DNA of 25,530 bases from Oscillospiraceae bacterium (GCA_024690695.1 JAILOS010000011.1:1-25530), one strand, 5' to 3'. Shown: positions 14,034 to 24,599, numbered from the stretch's first letter. The notes: a model not told the origin generated them from the sequence alone. Program-made: numbers and translations.

Positions 14034-15390
14034 TCCCTTCGAGGCCCTCCCGGCCTTCTGGGAGAGCTGCGACATGTTCCCGCGCGGTGCGCGCGTGCTG
14101 TGCGCCGTCTCCGGCGGGGCGGACTCGATGTGCCTGCTCACGCTGCTGTGCGAGCGCGCGGCTGAGCTCGGGATCGAAGTGGCCGCCGCGCATTATGAAC
14201 ACGGGCTGCGCGGGGAGGAGTCCCTGCGCGACCGGGATTTCGCCGCGGCGCGCTGCCGGGCGCTCGGCCTGCCCTTCGTCGCGGAGAGCGGCGACGCGGC
14301 CGCCTTCGCCCGCGAACGGAAGCTCGGGATCGAGGAGGCGGCGCGCACGCTGCGCTACGCTTTTCTGGAGCGCGCGGCCGACAGTCTCGGATGCAGCCGC
14401 ATCGCCACCGGCCATAACGCCGACGACAACGCGGAGACCCTGCTGCTCAATCTCGTGCGCGGCAGCGGGACGCGCGGTCTCGGCGGCATCCCGCCGCGCC
14501 GGGGCCGGCTGATCCGCCCGCTGCTGAAAACGCCGCGCTCCGACATCGAGGCGTACCTGAGGGAGAGAGAGATCCCCTGGGTCGAGGACAGCAGCAACGG
14601 GAGCGACGACTATCTGCGAAACCGCCTGCGCCGCCGGGTGATCCCGCTGCTGCGGGAGGAAAATCCCGCGCTGAGCGCGGCGCTCGGCCGCACGGCGGAG
14701 CTGCTGCGCCGGGACGAGGACTTCCTGTCCGGCCTCGCGGCGGACTGGATCGACGCGCACCTGCGCGGCGGCAGCGTGCCGGCGGCGGAGCTGCTGGCGC
14801 TGGAGGAACCGCTTTCAAGCCGCGTGCTGCGCGCGCTGTGTCCGCAAAGCCTCAGCGCCGCGCAGACGGAGCTGGCCCTGCGCTTTGCGGAGGGCACGGA
14901 GCGCGGCCTGCTGGATCTGCCGGGGCTGCGGCTGCGGCGCGAGCAGGGAAGGCTGTTTTTCATCGAAGAGGAGCAAGCGCCGGCGGCGCCTCCGCGGCCG
15001 ATCAGGCGCGAGGGCGACACCGAGCTGCCCGAGCTGGGCCTGACCGTCCGCGCGGAGCGCGGTCCGGCGGAGAGCGCAGAAATTCACAGCCAGTTCAAGA
15101 CTTGCGCGCTCAATTGTGAGAAGATAAAGGGCGATTTGATCTGCACCGCCCGCCGCCCCGGCGACCGGCTCCGTCCGGCCGGGCGCGGCGTGAGCAAGAC
15201 GCTCAAGCAGCTCTTTCTGGAGGCCGGGATGACTCAGGCCGAGCGGGACCGCACGCCGATCCTGCGCGACGAAGAGGGCGTCCTCGCCGCCGTCGGCCTC
15301 GCGGTCGACGAGCGGGTCGCCGCCGCGCCCGGAGAGGACGCGCTGCGCCTGCGCTTCATACCAAACAAAGTACGGGAGAAAAGAGAATGA
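14023..15390 (+). CDS. tilS: tRNA(Ile)-lysidine synthetase TilS
   Basis: ATP-dependent enzyme that converts C34 of the tRNA-Ile CAU anticodon to lysidine, so that it reads AUA. The 455-residue protein has the PP-loop SGGADSM (about residues 29-35), the GHNADDNAET segment, and the family-specific DYLRNRLRRRVIPLL (about 200-214). A C-terminal domain ends with ARRPGDRLRP and the KTLKQLFLEAGM segment. The ATG at 14023 lies inside the end of dnaB (11-nt overlap). It ends by a 4-base ATGA overlap with hpt. The coding sequence near 15080-15130 is locally more AT-rich, with no sign of frame disruption. Confidence 0.96.
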   Translation: MGADPFEALPAFWESCDMFPRGARVLCAVSGGADSMCLLTLLCERAAELGIEVAAAHYEHGLRGEESLRDRDFAAARCRALGLPFVAESGDAAAFARERKLGIEEAARTLRYAFLERAADSLGCSRIATGHNADDNAETLLLNLVRGSGTRGLGGIPPRRGRLIRPLLKTPRSDIEAYLREREIPWVEDSSNGSDDYLRNRLRRRVIPLLREENPALSAALGRTAELLRRDEDFLSGLAADWIDAHLRGGSVPAAELLALEEPLSSRVLRALCPQSLSAAQTELALRFAEGTERGLLDLPGLRLRREQGRLFFIEEEQAPAAPPRPIRREGDTELPELGLTVRAERGPAESAEIHSQFKTCALNCEKIKGDLICTARRPGDRLRPAGRGVSKTLKQLFLEAGMTQAERDRTPILRDEEGVLAAVGLAVDERVAAAPGEDALRLRFIPNKVREKRE

Positions 15391-15920
15391 GAGACGATAT
15401 CGAACGCGTGCTGATCAGTGAAAAGGAGCTGGAGGAGCGGGTCTCGGCCGTCGGGGCGCAGATCTCGCGCGATTTTGCGGGGAAGGATCCGCTGTTCGTC
15501 GGCGTGCTGAAGGGCTGCTTCATTTTCATGTCCGACCTGATGCGCCATGTGGATATCTCCTGCTCGATGGACTTTATGGCCGTTTCGTCCTACAGCGGCG
15601 TCAAGTCCACCGGCGCGGTGAAGATCAACAAGGACCTGAGCGAGGATATCGCCGGAAGGCATATCATCATCGTCGAGGACATCCTCGACTCCGGCGTTAC
15701 GCTCAACTACCTCCGGCAGTTTTTGATGCAGCGCGGCCCGGCCTCCATCCACATCGCCACGCTGATGGATAAGCCCTCGCGCCGCAAAGCCCCCGTTTAC
15801 GCCGACTATTCCTGCTTCGAGGTGCCGGACGCCTTCGTGGTGGGCTACGGGCTCGACTACAACGAGCGCTACCGCAACCTGCCCTATATCGGCGTGCTGA
15901 AGCCGTCCGTTTACGAATAA
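15387..15920 (+). CDS. hpt: Hypoxanthine phosphoribosyltransferase
   Basis: Purine salvage enzyme that makes IMP (and GMP) from hypoxanthine (guanine) and PRPP; cytoplasmic. The 177-residue protein has the PRPP-binding motif HIIIVEDILDSGVTLNYL (about residues 92-109), FVGVLKGCFIF near residue 38, the YSGVKSTG flexible loop, and a C-terminal VGYGLDYNERYRNLPYIG. The ATG overlaps the tilS stop (ATGA). The tilS-hpt-ftsH order is a widely conserved Bacillota arrangement. Confidence 0.97.
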   Translation: MRDDIERVLISEKELEERVSAVGAQISRDFAGKDPLFVGVLKGCFIFMSDLMRHVDISCSMDFMAVSSYSGVKSTGAVKINKDLSEDIAGRHIIIVEDILDSGVTLNYLRQFLMQRGPASIHIATLMDKPSRRKAPVYADYSCFEVPDAFVVGYGLDYNERYRNLPYIGVLKPSVYE

Positions 15921-15963
15921 TCGCTTTTGACCCGCATTTTTCTGCAAAGGAAGTGACCGTCGC

Positions 15964-17985
<2,022 letters not shown>

Positions 17986-17999
17986 GCCTTCGCTTTCCG

Positions 18000-18043
18000 G
18001 CCCGGGCGATCGCGGGACAATCCCGCGGCCGCCCGGGCTTTTC
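18000..18043 (+). terminator. Intrinsic terminator after ftsH
   Basis: A long stem (18000-18017 with 18021-18038, 3-nt loop) with one mismatch and one G-T pair, GC-rich, followed by ttttct. It separates ftsH transcription from the structured RNA region downstream. Confidence 0.9.
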
Positions 18044-18106
18044 TCAGGCTCCCGTTCCAAAACGGACGCCTGCGCCCCGATCCGTCATATTTTGCCGCCC
18101 CGGGGC

Positions 18107-18136
18107 TTGACAGAGCGGGGCAAAGCCTGTTAAAAT
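18107..18136 (+). promoter_or_regulatory. Promoter of the structured RNA/pot leader
   Basis: TTGACA (18107-18112), 18 nt spacer, TAAAAT (18131-18136). A consensus -35 with a good -10. The predicted start is near 18143. It is the only convincing promoter between the ftsH terminator and potA. Confidence 0.85.
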
Positions 18137-18142
18137 AAGCTG

Positions 18143-18490
18143 TCTCAATTGGATAGAAAAACCGAGATATCCGAAGCAAGATAACGACCGCTGCCTCAGG
18201 CAGCCGAGGCCACACGGACAGCCGGGTCGAAAGCCGTTGTACCGCAGGTGCGGTGGCAACATCGTTGCCTTATTGATTGAGTTAAAAGCTCAGTTTCATG
18301 TAAGTTGGTTACTTTATAACCGCTGCCGCAGGGCATACTAACTTGTGAAATGGTCAATAAGAGTAGGTAAAGGCTTCTTTGCTCTGGAAACTCTGATACC
18401 AGTCGGGACTGAAAAGCCGGCCCGGGTCCGCCCGGAGGGCTCCATACAGTCTGAACAGGTGATGTATGCCGCGCGCATGCGTCACTTTTT
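18143..18490 (+). ncRNA. Candidate structured RNA of about 350 nt (or potA leader), family not recognised
   Basis: No believable coding frame crosses this interval. It starts at a good promoter and ends at an intrinsic terminator. It is AT-rich in a GC-rich genome (14 G/C in 18271-18320 by hand count). It has many self-complementary parts: gctgcc/ggcagc (18190-18204), ccgc/gcgg (18242-18253), ggcaac/gttgcc (18255-18269), tgag/ctca (18278-18292), ggtta/taacc (18307-18321), tgcc/ggca (18324-18335), agcc/ggct around ccggg/cccgg (18415-18441), and gactg/cagtc (18407-18451). A long-range helix (18294-18306 with 18340-18350) encloses two of these hairpins, making a multi-branched fold. It lacks the conserved cores of tmRNA, RNase P RNA, SRP RNA and T-boxes as I know them. 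It could be a standalone RNA (the raiA motif and other large Firmicutes RNAs are worth testing) or a riboswitch-like leader of potABCD. Confidence 0.72.
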
Positions 18491-18495
18491 GTTTT
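18459..18495 (+). terminator. Intrinsic terminator at the end of the structured RNA, before potA
   Basis: gtgatgtatgc (18459-18469) pairs with gcatgcgtcac (18475-18485) using two G-T pairs, with a 5-nt loop, followed by ttttt (18486-18490) and gttttg. It ends 21 nt before the potA ATG, so it could act as a regulated attenuator for the transporter. Confidence 0.85.
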
Positions 18496-18511
18496 GTTCG
18501 GGAGGGCGGCT

Positions 18512-19675
18512 ATGAAAAAAATCGTGGAGCTGCGGAACGTCAGCAAGGCCTTCGACGGGGAGACCGTGCTCGACCACATCAACCTGGATATCTACGACAA
18601 CGAATTTCTGACGCTGCTCGGCCCCTCCGGCTGCGGCAAGACCACGACGCTGCGCATCATCGGCGGCTTCGAGACCGCCGACGAGGGCGACGTGATCTTC
18701 ATGGGCGAGCGCATCAACGACCTGCCGCCGCACAAGCGCAACGTCAACACCGTCTTCCAGCGCTACGCGCTGTTCCCGCATCTGAACGTGTACGAAAACG
18801 TGGCCTTCTCGCTGCGGGAGAAGAAGGTGCCGAAGGACGAGATCCACGAGCGCGTGACCGAGATGATCAAGCTCGTGGCGCTCAGCGGCTTTGAAAAGCG
18901 CAGCGTTTCCAGCCTCTCCGGCGGCCAGCAGCAGCGCGTTGCGATCGCCCGCGCGCTGGTGAACCGCCCGAAGGTGCTGCTGCTGGACGAGCCGCTCGCC
19001 GCGCTCGACCTGAAGCTGCGCAAGGATATGCAGCAGGAGCTGAAGAACATCCAGAAGGCCACCGGCATCACCTTCATCTTCGTCACGCACGACCAGGAGG
19101 AGGCCCTCTCGATGTCCGACACCGTGGTCGTCATGTCCAACGGCCGCATCCAGCAGATCGGCACGCCGCCCGACATTTACAACGAGCCCGTCAACGCCTT
19201 CGTCGCCGACTTCATCGGCGAGAGCAACATCCTCGACGGCGTGATGCTGCGCGACCGCAAGGTCGGCTTCTCCGGCCACGTGTTCGACTGCGTGGACGCG
19301 GGCTTCGAGCTCAGAGAGCCGGTGGACGTGGTGATCCGGCCCGAGGACGTGGATATCGTCCCGGAGGAGAAGGGCATGCTGAAGGGCGTCGTCACCTCGG
19401 TCACCTTCCTCGGCGTGCACTACGAGATCATCGTGGATATCGACGGCTTCAAGTGGATGATCCAGACCACGGACTTCGTGGACGTGGACGAGCGCATCGG
19501 CCTGTACATCGAGCCCGAGGCCATCCATATCATGAAGAAATCCGAGTACTCCGGCCTGTTCGGCGACTACTCCTCCTTCTCGATGGAGATGGACGAGATC
19601 GGCGAGCTGGAGCAGATCGAGGAGCTGGGCGAGCTGACCGAGGAGAGCGCGCCGGAAAGCGAGCCGCAGGCATGA
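18512..19675 (+). CDS. potA: Spermidine/putrescine ABC transporter ATP-binding protein PotA
   Basis: Cytoplasmic ATPase that powers polyamine import with PotB, PotC and PotD. The protein is 387 residues from the ATG at 18512 (GGGAGG 6 nt upstream). Seen: Walker [13 protein letters not shown] (about residues 36-47), Q-loop region [11 protein letters not shown], signature [15 protein letters not shown], Walker [13 protein letters not shown], and the H-loop in [11 protein letters not shown]-terminal TOBE-type regulatory domain (about 245-345) contains VIRPEDVDI. The protein ends in an unusual acidic tail rich in Glu (about the last 35 residues). It is the first gene of potABCD and overlaps potB by ATGA. 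Its only visible promoter lies beyond the structured RNA, so it probably depends on readthrough of the terminator at 18459. Confidence 0.95.
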   Translation: MKKIVELRNVSKAFDGETVLDHINLDIYDNEFLTLLGPSGCGKTTTLRIIGGFETADEGDVIFMGERINDLPPHKRNVNTVFQRYALFPHLNVYENVAFSLREKKVPKDEIHERVTEMIKLVALSGFEKRSVSSLSGGQQQRVAIARALVNRPKVLLLDEPLAALDLKLRKDMQQELKNIQKATGITFIFVTHDQEEALSMSDTVVVMSNGRIQQIGTPPDIYNEPVNAFVADFIGESNILDGVMLRDRKVGFSGHVFDCVDAGFELREPVDVVIRPEDVDIVPEEKGMLKGVVTSVTFLGVHYEIIVDIDGFKWMIQTTDFVDVDERIGLYIEPEAIHIMKKSEYSGLFGDYSSFSMEMDEIGELEQIEELGELTEESAPESEPQA

Positions 19676-20538
19676 AGGAAAACGCCCGGCTCCGCCCGCA
19701 GGGCGGCCTGATCCAGCGCCTCGTGCTCGCGCCGTATTCGGTGTGGGCCGCGCTGTTCATCGCCGTGCCGCTGCTGTTCGTGGCCTATTACGCCTTTACC
19801 GACGACAATTTCAACTTTACCGCCGCGAACGTGACCCGCTTCTTTACCGAGAAGTCGATGACCGAAAGCGGCGAGGTGCGCACCTATCTGCTGATTTTCG
19901 GCCGCTCGCTGAAGCTGGCGCTGATCTCCACGGTCATCTGCCTGCTGCTGGGCTATCCCTTCGCGCTGCTCGTTTCCCGCGCGAACGTCCGGACGCAGAG
20001 CATCCTGATCACGCTGATCATGATCCCGATGTGGATGAACTTCCTGATCCGCACCTACGCCTGGATGACGATCCTCAACGATACCGGCCTGCTCAACGGC
20101 CTGCTTGACAAGCTGCATCTGGGGCAGGTGCATATCATCGGCACGGAGAGCGCCATCGTCATCGGCATGGTCTACGACTATTTCCCCTACATGATCCTGC
20201 CGATCTATTCGGTGATGGCCAAGATGGACGTGAAGCTCATCGAGGCCGCGAAGGATCTCGGCTGCGGCAATTTCGGCGTGCTGCGCCGCGTGATCTGGCC
20301 GCTGAGCCTGCCGGGCGTGATCTCCGGCGTCATCATGGTGCTGATCCCGTCCATTTCCACCTTCTATATCTCCAAGCTGCTGGGCAACGGGCTTTACCCG
20401 ATGATCGGCGACGTGATCGAAAGCCAGTACCGGGGCGACCGGCATTTTGCTTCCGCGCTGGCCTTCGTGCTGATGATCATCCTTCTTGTTTCGATGGCGC
20501 TGATGCAGCGCTTTGCGAACAGGAAGGCCGCGGCCTGA
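19672..20538 (+). CDS. potB: Spermidine/putrescine ABC transporter permease PotB
   Basis: Inner half of the polyamine import channel, 288 residues. The start is the ATG at 19672, which overlaps the potA stop by four bases. Six hydrophobic segments are visible, starting with the one around [19 protein letters not shown] and ending near [16 protein letters not shown]. The cytoplasmic EAA loop that docks to PotA reads [20 protein letters not shown] (about residues 194-213). A characteristic [13 protein letters not shown] stretch lies in the middle. It is followed 13 nt later by potC. Confidence 0.95.
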   Translation: MKENARLRPQGGLIQRLVLAPYSVWAALFIAVPLLFVAYYAFTDDNFNFTAANVTRFFTEKSMTESGEVRTYLLIFGRSLKLALISTVICLLLGYPFALLVSRANVRTQSILITLIMIPMWMNFLIRTYAWMTILNDTGLLNGLLDKLHLGQVHIIGTESAIVIGMVYDYFPYMILPIYSVMAKMDVKLIEAAKDLGCGNFGVLRRVIWPLSLPGVISGVIMVLIPSISTFYISKLLGNGLYPMIGDVIESQYRGDRHFASALAFVLMIILLVSMALMQRFANRKAAA

Positions 20539-20551
20539 AGGGGGGAGCGAC

Positions 20552-21394
20552 ATGAAAACCGCCTCGAAAATCTATACCGCGCTGGTGCTGCTCTTTCTCT
20601 TCATGCCGATCGCCATTCTGGTCGTGTTCTCCTTCAACGGACAAAACAGCCGGACGGTGCTCTCCGGCTTCTCCTTTCACTGGTATGAGGAGCTGCTGAA
20701 GGACAGCTACACGCTGGAGGCCGTGCGCAACACGCTGATCCTCGCCGTGAGCGCCTCGGCGATCTCCACCGTGATGGGCACCGCAGCCGCCGTCGGCATG
20801 TACCGCCTGCGCAGCCGCTATCTGCGCGCCGCGCTGGATACCGTGACCAATATCCCGATGGTCAATCCCGACATCATCACCGGCGTTTCGCTGATGCTGA
20901 TGTTCGTCTTCGTCGGCCAGCTCTTCGGCGCCGCGACAAGCCTGAACTTCGTGACCATGCTGATCGCGCACGTCACCTTCTGCCTGCCCTACGTAATCCT
21001 CCAGGTGCTGCCGAAGCTGCAGCAGATGGACCAGTCGCTGCCGGAGGCCGCGATGGACCTCGGCTGCACGCCGCTGCGGGCCTTTCTGAAGGTGGAGATC
21101 CCTGTGATCCTGCCCGGCATCCTCACCGGCATGCTGATGGCCTTCACCCTGTCGCTGGACGATTTCGTCATCAGTCACTTCACCTCCGGCCCCGGCTTTG
21201 AAACGCTGCCGCTGTGCATCTACAGCATGACCAAAAAGCCCGTGACGCCCAAAATGTACGCGCTGGCCACGATCATCTTCTTCGTGATCCTGGCGCTGCT
21301 GCTCCTCTCCAATCTGATGGACGCCGATACCGCGCAGTCGATCCGGGAAGCGAGAGAGAACAAAAAAGCCCTGAAAAACAAAACTTCTGCGTGA
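20552..21394 (+). CDS. potC: Spermidine/putrescine ABC transporter permease PotC
   Basis: Second channel subunit of the polyamine importer, 280 residues. The ATG at 20552 is preceded by a ggggggag site and keeps the first membrane segment (YTALVLLFLFMPIAILVVF). The EAA docking loop is EAAMDLGCTPLRAFLKVEIP. FTLSLDDFVISHFTSGPG is typical of PotC-type permeases. A basic, Lys/Arg-rich cytoplasmic tail ends the protein. It is separated from potD by 13 nt. Confidence 0.95.
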   Translation: MKTASKIYTALVLLFLFMPIAILVVFSFNGQNSRTVLSGFSFHWYEELLKDSYTLEAVRNTLILAVSASAISTVMGTAAAVGMYRLRSRYLRAALDTVTNIPMVNPDIITGVSLMLMFVFVGQLFGAATSLNFVTMLIAHVTFCLPYVILQVLPKLQQMDQSLPEAAMDLGCTPLRAFLKVEIPVILPGILTGMLMAFTLSLDDFVISHFTSGPGFETLPLCIYSMTKKPVTPKMYALATIIFFVILALLLLSNLMDADTAQSIREARENKKALKNKTSA

Positions 21395-21407
21395 GGAGGA
21401 AAACTAC

Positions 21408-22520
21408 ATGAAAAAAGTCGTTTCTCTGCTTCTGGTTCTGGCGCTGGCGCTGAGCCTTTCCTGCCTGCTGTCCGGCTGCAGCTCAAACAAGCTGGTTCTG
21501 AACGTCTATAACTGGGGCCAGTATATCTCCGACGGGTCCGAGGGCTCGCTGGACACGATCCGCGCCTTCGAGAGCTGGTACGAAGAGACCTACGGCCAGA
21601 AGGTGAAGGTCTACTATACGCTGTTCGACAGCAACGAGGATATGTACGACAAGCTCTCCAGCGGCGCCGTGAGCTACGACGTGATCATCCCCTCGGACTA
21701 CATGATCGAGCGTCTGATCAAGGAAGAGCTGCTGCTGCCGCTGAACTTTGACAACATCCCGAACTATCGGTACATCGACGAGGGCTTCCGCGGCCTGTTC
21801 TACGATCCCGACAACCTCTACTCCGTGCCCTACACCTACGGCGTTGTCGGCGTGATCTACAACGCCAACGTCGTCGACGAGGCGGACGTCGGCGGCTGGG
21901 ATCTGATGTGGAACCCGAAGTACAAGGGCCAGATCGTCCAGTTCGACAACCCGCGCGACGCCTTCGGCGTCGCCCAGTACAAGCTGGGGCTCGACGTCAA
22001 CAGCACCGACCTTGCCGACTGGGAGAAGGCCCTGGCGGAGCTGAAGGCCCAGAAGCCCCTGGTCTACAGCTACGTGATGGACCAGATCTTCGACATGATG
22101 GAGACCGGCGAGGCCGCGATCGGCGCTTACTACGCGGGCGACTACTTCACAATGGTCGACGCGCAGGCCGAGGACGTGGATCTGCGCTTCTACTATCCCG
22201 AGAACACCAACTTCTTCGTCGACGCGATGTGCGTCCCGAAGAACTGCCAGAACAAAGAGCTGGCCGAGATCTTCATCAACTACATGCTCTCCGAGGAGCC
22301 GGCCATCGCCAACGCCGAGTATATCTACTACGCCTCGCCGAACTCGATCGTGTACAACAACGAGGGCTACCGGGAGGAGCTGGGAGAGGAGACGATGGAG
22401 GTGCTCTATCGCTTCTCTGACAACTTCAGCGAGTATTTCAACCGCTACGCCTTCCACAACCTGGACGCCGAGACGCTCCGCTCCGTCAACTCTCTCTGGG
22501 ACACCCTGAAGATCGGCTGA
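21408..22520 (+). CDS. potD: Spermidine/putrescine-binding lipoprotein PotD
   Basis: Extracellular solute receptor of the importer, 370 residues. It has a lipoprotein signal: MKK, a hydrophobic core, and the lipobox LLSGC (Cys about residue 24), so it should be lipid-anchored to the outer face of the membrane, as in Gram-positives. The mature protein starts with the family-typical LNVYNWGQYISDG. Other PotD features are the YDVIIPSDYMIERLI stretch, VPYTYGVVGVIYN, and FVDAMCVPKNCQNKELAEIF. The RBS gaggagg precedes the ATG. A perfect palindromic terminator follows 20 nt after the stop codon. The ligand (spermidine versus putrescine) cannot be read from this alone. Confidence 0.95.
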   Translation: MKKVVSLLLVLALALSLSCLLSGCSSNKLVLNVYNWGQYISDGSEGSLDTIRAFESWYEETYGQKVKVYYTLFDSNEDMYDKLSSGAVSYDVIIPSDYMIERLIKEELLLPLNFDNIPNYRYIDEGFRGLFYDPDNLYSVPYTYGVVGVIYNANVVDEADVGGWDLMWNPKYKGQIVQFDNPRDAFGVAQYKLGLDVNSTDLADWEKALAELKAQKPLVYSYVMDQIFDMMETGEAAIGAYYAGDYFTMVDAQAEDVDLRFYYPENTNFFVDAMCVPKNCQNKELAEIFINYMLSEEPAIANAEYIYYASPNSIVYNNEGYREELGEETMEVLYRFSDNFSEYFNRYAFHNLDAETLRSVNSLWDTLKIG

Positions 22521-22540
22521 ACGGGCCGACGGCAGACGTA

Positions 22541-22572
22541 AAAAACGCCGCTGCTTAAGCAGCGGCGTTTTT
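22541..22572. terminator. Bidirectional palindromic terminator between potD and ridA
   Basis: A perfect 32-bp palindrome (22541-22556 with 22557-22572): five As, a GC core (cgccgctgc), a ttaa centre that would form the loop, and five Ts. It terminates both convergent operons. Confidence 0.94.
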
Positions 22573-22590
22573 GCGTCCGGGGGTACGGGG

Positions 22591-22965
22591 TCACTTGACG
22601 AGCGCGATGACCTCGCACTCGAGCAGCACGTCCTTCGGCAGACGGGCGACCTCGACGCAGGAGCGGGCGGGATAGGGCTCGAGGAAGTGGCGGGCGTAGA
22701 TCGCGTTGATGGCGCCGAAGTCGTTCATGTTCTTGATGAACACGGTGGTTTTCACGACGTGGGCCATGTCGCTGCCGGCGGCGTCAAGCAGCGCGGCGAT
22801 GTTTTTGAACACCTGCTCGGCCTGGGCCTCCAGACCCTCGGCCAGCGCGCCGGTCTCGGGAATAATGGGGATCTGGCCGGAGGCGAAGATCATGCCGCCC
22901 GCGACGCGGGCCTGGGAATAGGGGCCGATCGCGGCCGGAGCCTTGTCGGTAGAGATCACTTTCAT
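22591..22965 (-). CDS. ridA: RidA family 2-iminobutanoate/2-iminopropanoate deaminase
   Basis: Hydrolyses the reactive enamine/imine released by PLP enzymes such as threonine dehydratase, protecting other PLP enzymes. The 124-residue protein matches the family in length and pattern: PAAIGPYSQARVAGGMIFAS at the N-terminus, and the key Arg in YPARSCVEVARLPKDVLLE near the C-terminus. The ATG at 22965 has AGGAGG 8 nt upstream. It is the last gene of the minus-strand operon, 37 nt after the threonine ammonia-lyase, which is its expected metabolic source of imine. Confidence 0.95.
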   Translation of the reverse strand: MKVISTDKAPAAIGPYSQARVAGGMIFASGQIPIIPETGALAEGLEAQAEQVFKNIAALLDAAGSDMAHVVKTTVFIKNMNDFGAINAIYARHFLEPYPARSCVEVARLPKDVLLECEVIALVK

Positions 22966-23002
22966 GGAACAGTCCTCCTGTATGTTGAATTGACGGGTTT
23001 TT

Positions 23003-24214
23003 TCAGTCTTCGAGCTCGATGGAATAGCCGTGGGCGCGCACGGTGTCGGCCAGGGCCAGCGCGTGCTCCTCGCCGCCGACCTCGAAGGCGATGTGCACGG
23101 TGGTCTCGTTCGGGTTGAGGCCCGCGCGGAGCTTGTCGTGCTGCACGCTGAGGATGTTCGCCCCGGTGGTGGAGACGATGCTCAGCAGCTGCAGCAGGCT
23201 GCCCGGACGGTCGAGCAGGCGGATCGCGAATTTCACGCGGCGGTGACGGGCCACGAGGCCCATCTCGATGATGCTCTGGATGAAGCTGACGTCGACGTTG
23301 CCGCCGGACATGACCGCGACGACGCGCTTGCCCTTGACGTCCAGCTTGCCGGAGAGCACGGCGGCCAGCGGCGTCGCGCCCGCGGGCTCGACCACCTGCT
23401 TGCAGCGCTCGATCAGCAGCAGGATCGCGTTGGCGATCTCCTGGTCGGACACGGTGACGACGTCGTCGGCGTAGCGGTTGATCAGCGGCACGGTGATCTC
23501 GCCGGGGCCGCGCACCGCGATGCCGTCGGCGATCGTGGACACCGAATCGGTGCAGACGCGCTCCTTTGCCTGGAAGCTCCGGGCGATCGCGGGCGCGCCC
23601 TCGGCCTGTACGCCGCAGACCTGGATGCGGGGGTTGATCTGCTTGACGGCCGCGGCCACGCCGGCCAGCAGCCCGCCGCCGCCGGCAGGGACGATGATCA
23701 TGTCCGCGTACGGCAGGTCGGAGAGGATCTCCAGCCCCAGCGTGCCCTGCCCGGCGATGACCTCAAGGTCGTCGTAGGGGTGCAGGAAGGCCGCGCCCTC
23801 CTCCTCGCAGATGCGCATGGCCTCCGCGTAGGCGTCGTCGTAGCAGTCGCCCGCGAGGACGACCTTCGCGCCGTAGCCCTCGGTGGCCTGCACCTTCGCG
23901 ATCGGCGCCGCCTTCGGCATGACGATCGTGGCGGGGACGTGGAACTTGGCGGCGGAGCAGGCCACGCCCTGGGCGTGGTTGCCTGCGGAGGAGGCCACGA
24001 CGGGCCGCCGCTCGCCGCGCTCGATCATCGCGGCCAGCTTGTTGCTCGCGCCGCGGATCTTGAAGGAGCCGGTTTTCTGCCGGTTCTCGCATTTCAGATA
24101 GATGCGCCCGCCCGTCATGGCGGAGAAGGTGGACGAGAGATCCAGCTCGGTGTGGTGCAGGATCGGTTTCAGCCGCTCGGCGGCCAGCTCAAATTCGCTC
24201 AGCGAAATGTCCAT
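23003..24214 (-). CDS. ilvA: Threonine ammonia-lyase, medium form with ACT-like domain
   Basis: PLP enzyme that deaminates threonine to 2-oxobutanoate, for isoleucine synthesis or threonine fermentation. The 403-residue protein has the PLP lysine at about residue 52 in KTGSFKIRGA, the SSAGNHAQG substrate loop, and the PLP phosphate loop PAGGGGLLAG. A single C-terminal ACT-like domain (about residues 327-403, beginning FAIRLLDRPGSLLQLL) places it with the medium-length class. The usual two-domain regulatory tail of the long biosynthetic form is absent, so isoleucine control is uncertain. The ATG at 24214 is preceded by GGAGG that overlaps the stop of the VOC gene, only 6 nt away, so translation is coupled. 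Confidence 0.93.
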   Translation of the reverse strand: MDISLSEFELAAERLKPILHHTELDLSSTFSAMTGGRIYLKCENRQKTGSFKIRGASNKLAAMIERGERRPVVASSAGNHAQGVACSAAKFHVPATIVMPKAAPIAKVQATEGYGAKVVLAGDCYDDAYAEAMRICEEEGAAFLHPYDDLEVIAGQGTLGLEILSDLPYADMIIVPAGGGGLLAGVAAAVKQINPRIQVCGVQAEGAPAIARSFQAKERVCTDSVSTIADGIAVRGPGEITVPLINRYADDVVTVSDQEIANAILLLIERCKQVVEPAGATPLAAVLSGKLDVKGKRVVAVMSGGNVDVSFIQSIIEMGLVARHRRVKFAIRLLDRPGSLLQLLSIVSTTGANILSVQHDKLRAGLNPNETTVHIAFEVGGEEHALALADTVRAHGYSIELED

Positions 24215-24220
24215 GCCTGT

Positions 24221-24583
24221 TTACCTCCTCAATATTTCGATCCAGTATCCGTCGGGGTCTTCCAGAAAATAAAAACGGCCGTTGCTCTCCTGCGCGACGC
24301 AGCCCATCGCCCGATGGCGCGCGTAGGAGGCCTCGTAATCGTCGGCGGTCAGGGCAAGGTGAAATTCCTGCTCGCCGAGATCGTAAGGCTCCCGGCGGTC
24401 GTACAGGAAGGTCAGCTCCAGCGTGAAATCGCTTTTGCCGTCGCCGAGATAGACGAGCTTATAGCCCGGCGCCTCGCGCTCGCGCACCGGACGCAGCCCC
24501 AGCGCCTCGTCGTAAAAGCGCAGGCTGCGCTCCAGATCGAGGACGTTGAAATTGAAATGATTAAACGTAAACGTCGCAGACAC
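24221..24583 (-). CDS. VOC/glyoxalase I-like metalloenzyme
   Basis: A 120-residue single-module VOC protein resembling lactoylglutathione lyase. The family pattern is clear: FNHFNFNVLDLERSLRFYDE at the N-terminus, LELTFLYD in the middle, EFHLALTADDYE, and the C-terminal FLEDPDGYWIEIL. Candidate metal ligands are the His near residue 9, a Glu in LELTF, the His in EFHLAL and the Glu in WIEIL. The start is GTG at 24583; no suitable ATG precedes the domain. It has its own promoter. Its position first in an operon with threonine ammonia-lyase and RidA suggests detoxification of a reactive carbonyl linked to threonine breakdown (inference). The thiol cofactor and true substrate are unknown. Confidence 0.88.
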   Translation of the reverse strand: MSATFTFNHFNFNVLDLERSLRFYDEALGLRPVREREAPGYKLVYLGDGKSDFTLELTFLYDRREPYDLGEQEFHLALTADDYEASYARHRAMGCVAQESNGRFYFLEDPDGYWIEILRR

Positions 24584-24599
24584 CTCCGTTCCTCTCCCT

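Noticed and set aside
18143..18490. tmRNA, RNase P RNA, SRP RNA or T-box leader
   Set aside because: I looked for the conserved cores (tmRNA acceptor/TpsiC-like ends, RNase P GAGGAAAGTC-type core, SRP GGAAG domain, T-box AGGGTGG-type box) and did not find them. The ggtgcggtggcaac stretch only superficially recalls a T-box.
18196..18582. 128-residue minus-strand frame across the structured RNA
   Set aside because: It starts inside potA and has no ribosome binding site or protein pattern. The interval has a plus-strand promoter, terminator and paired helices instead.
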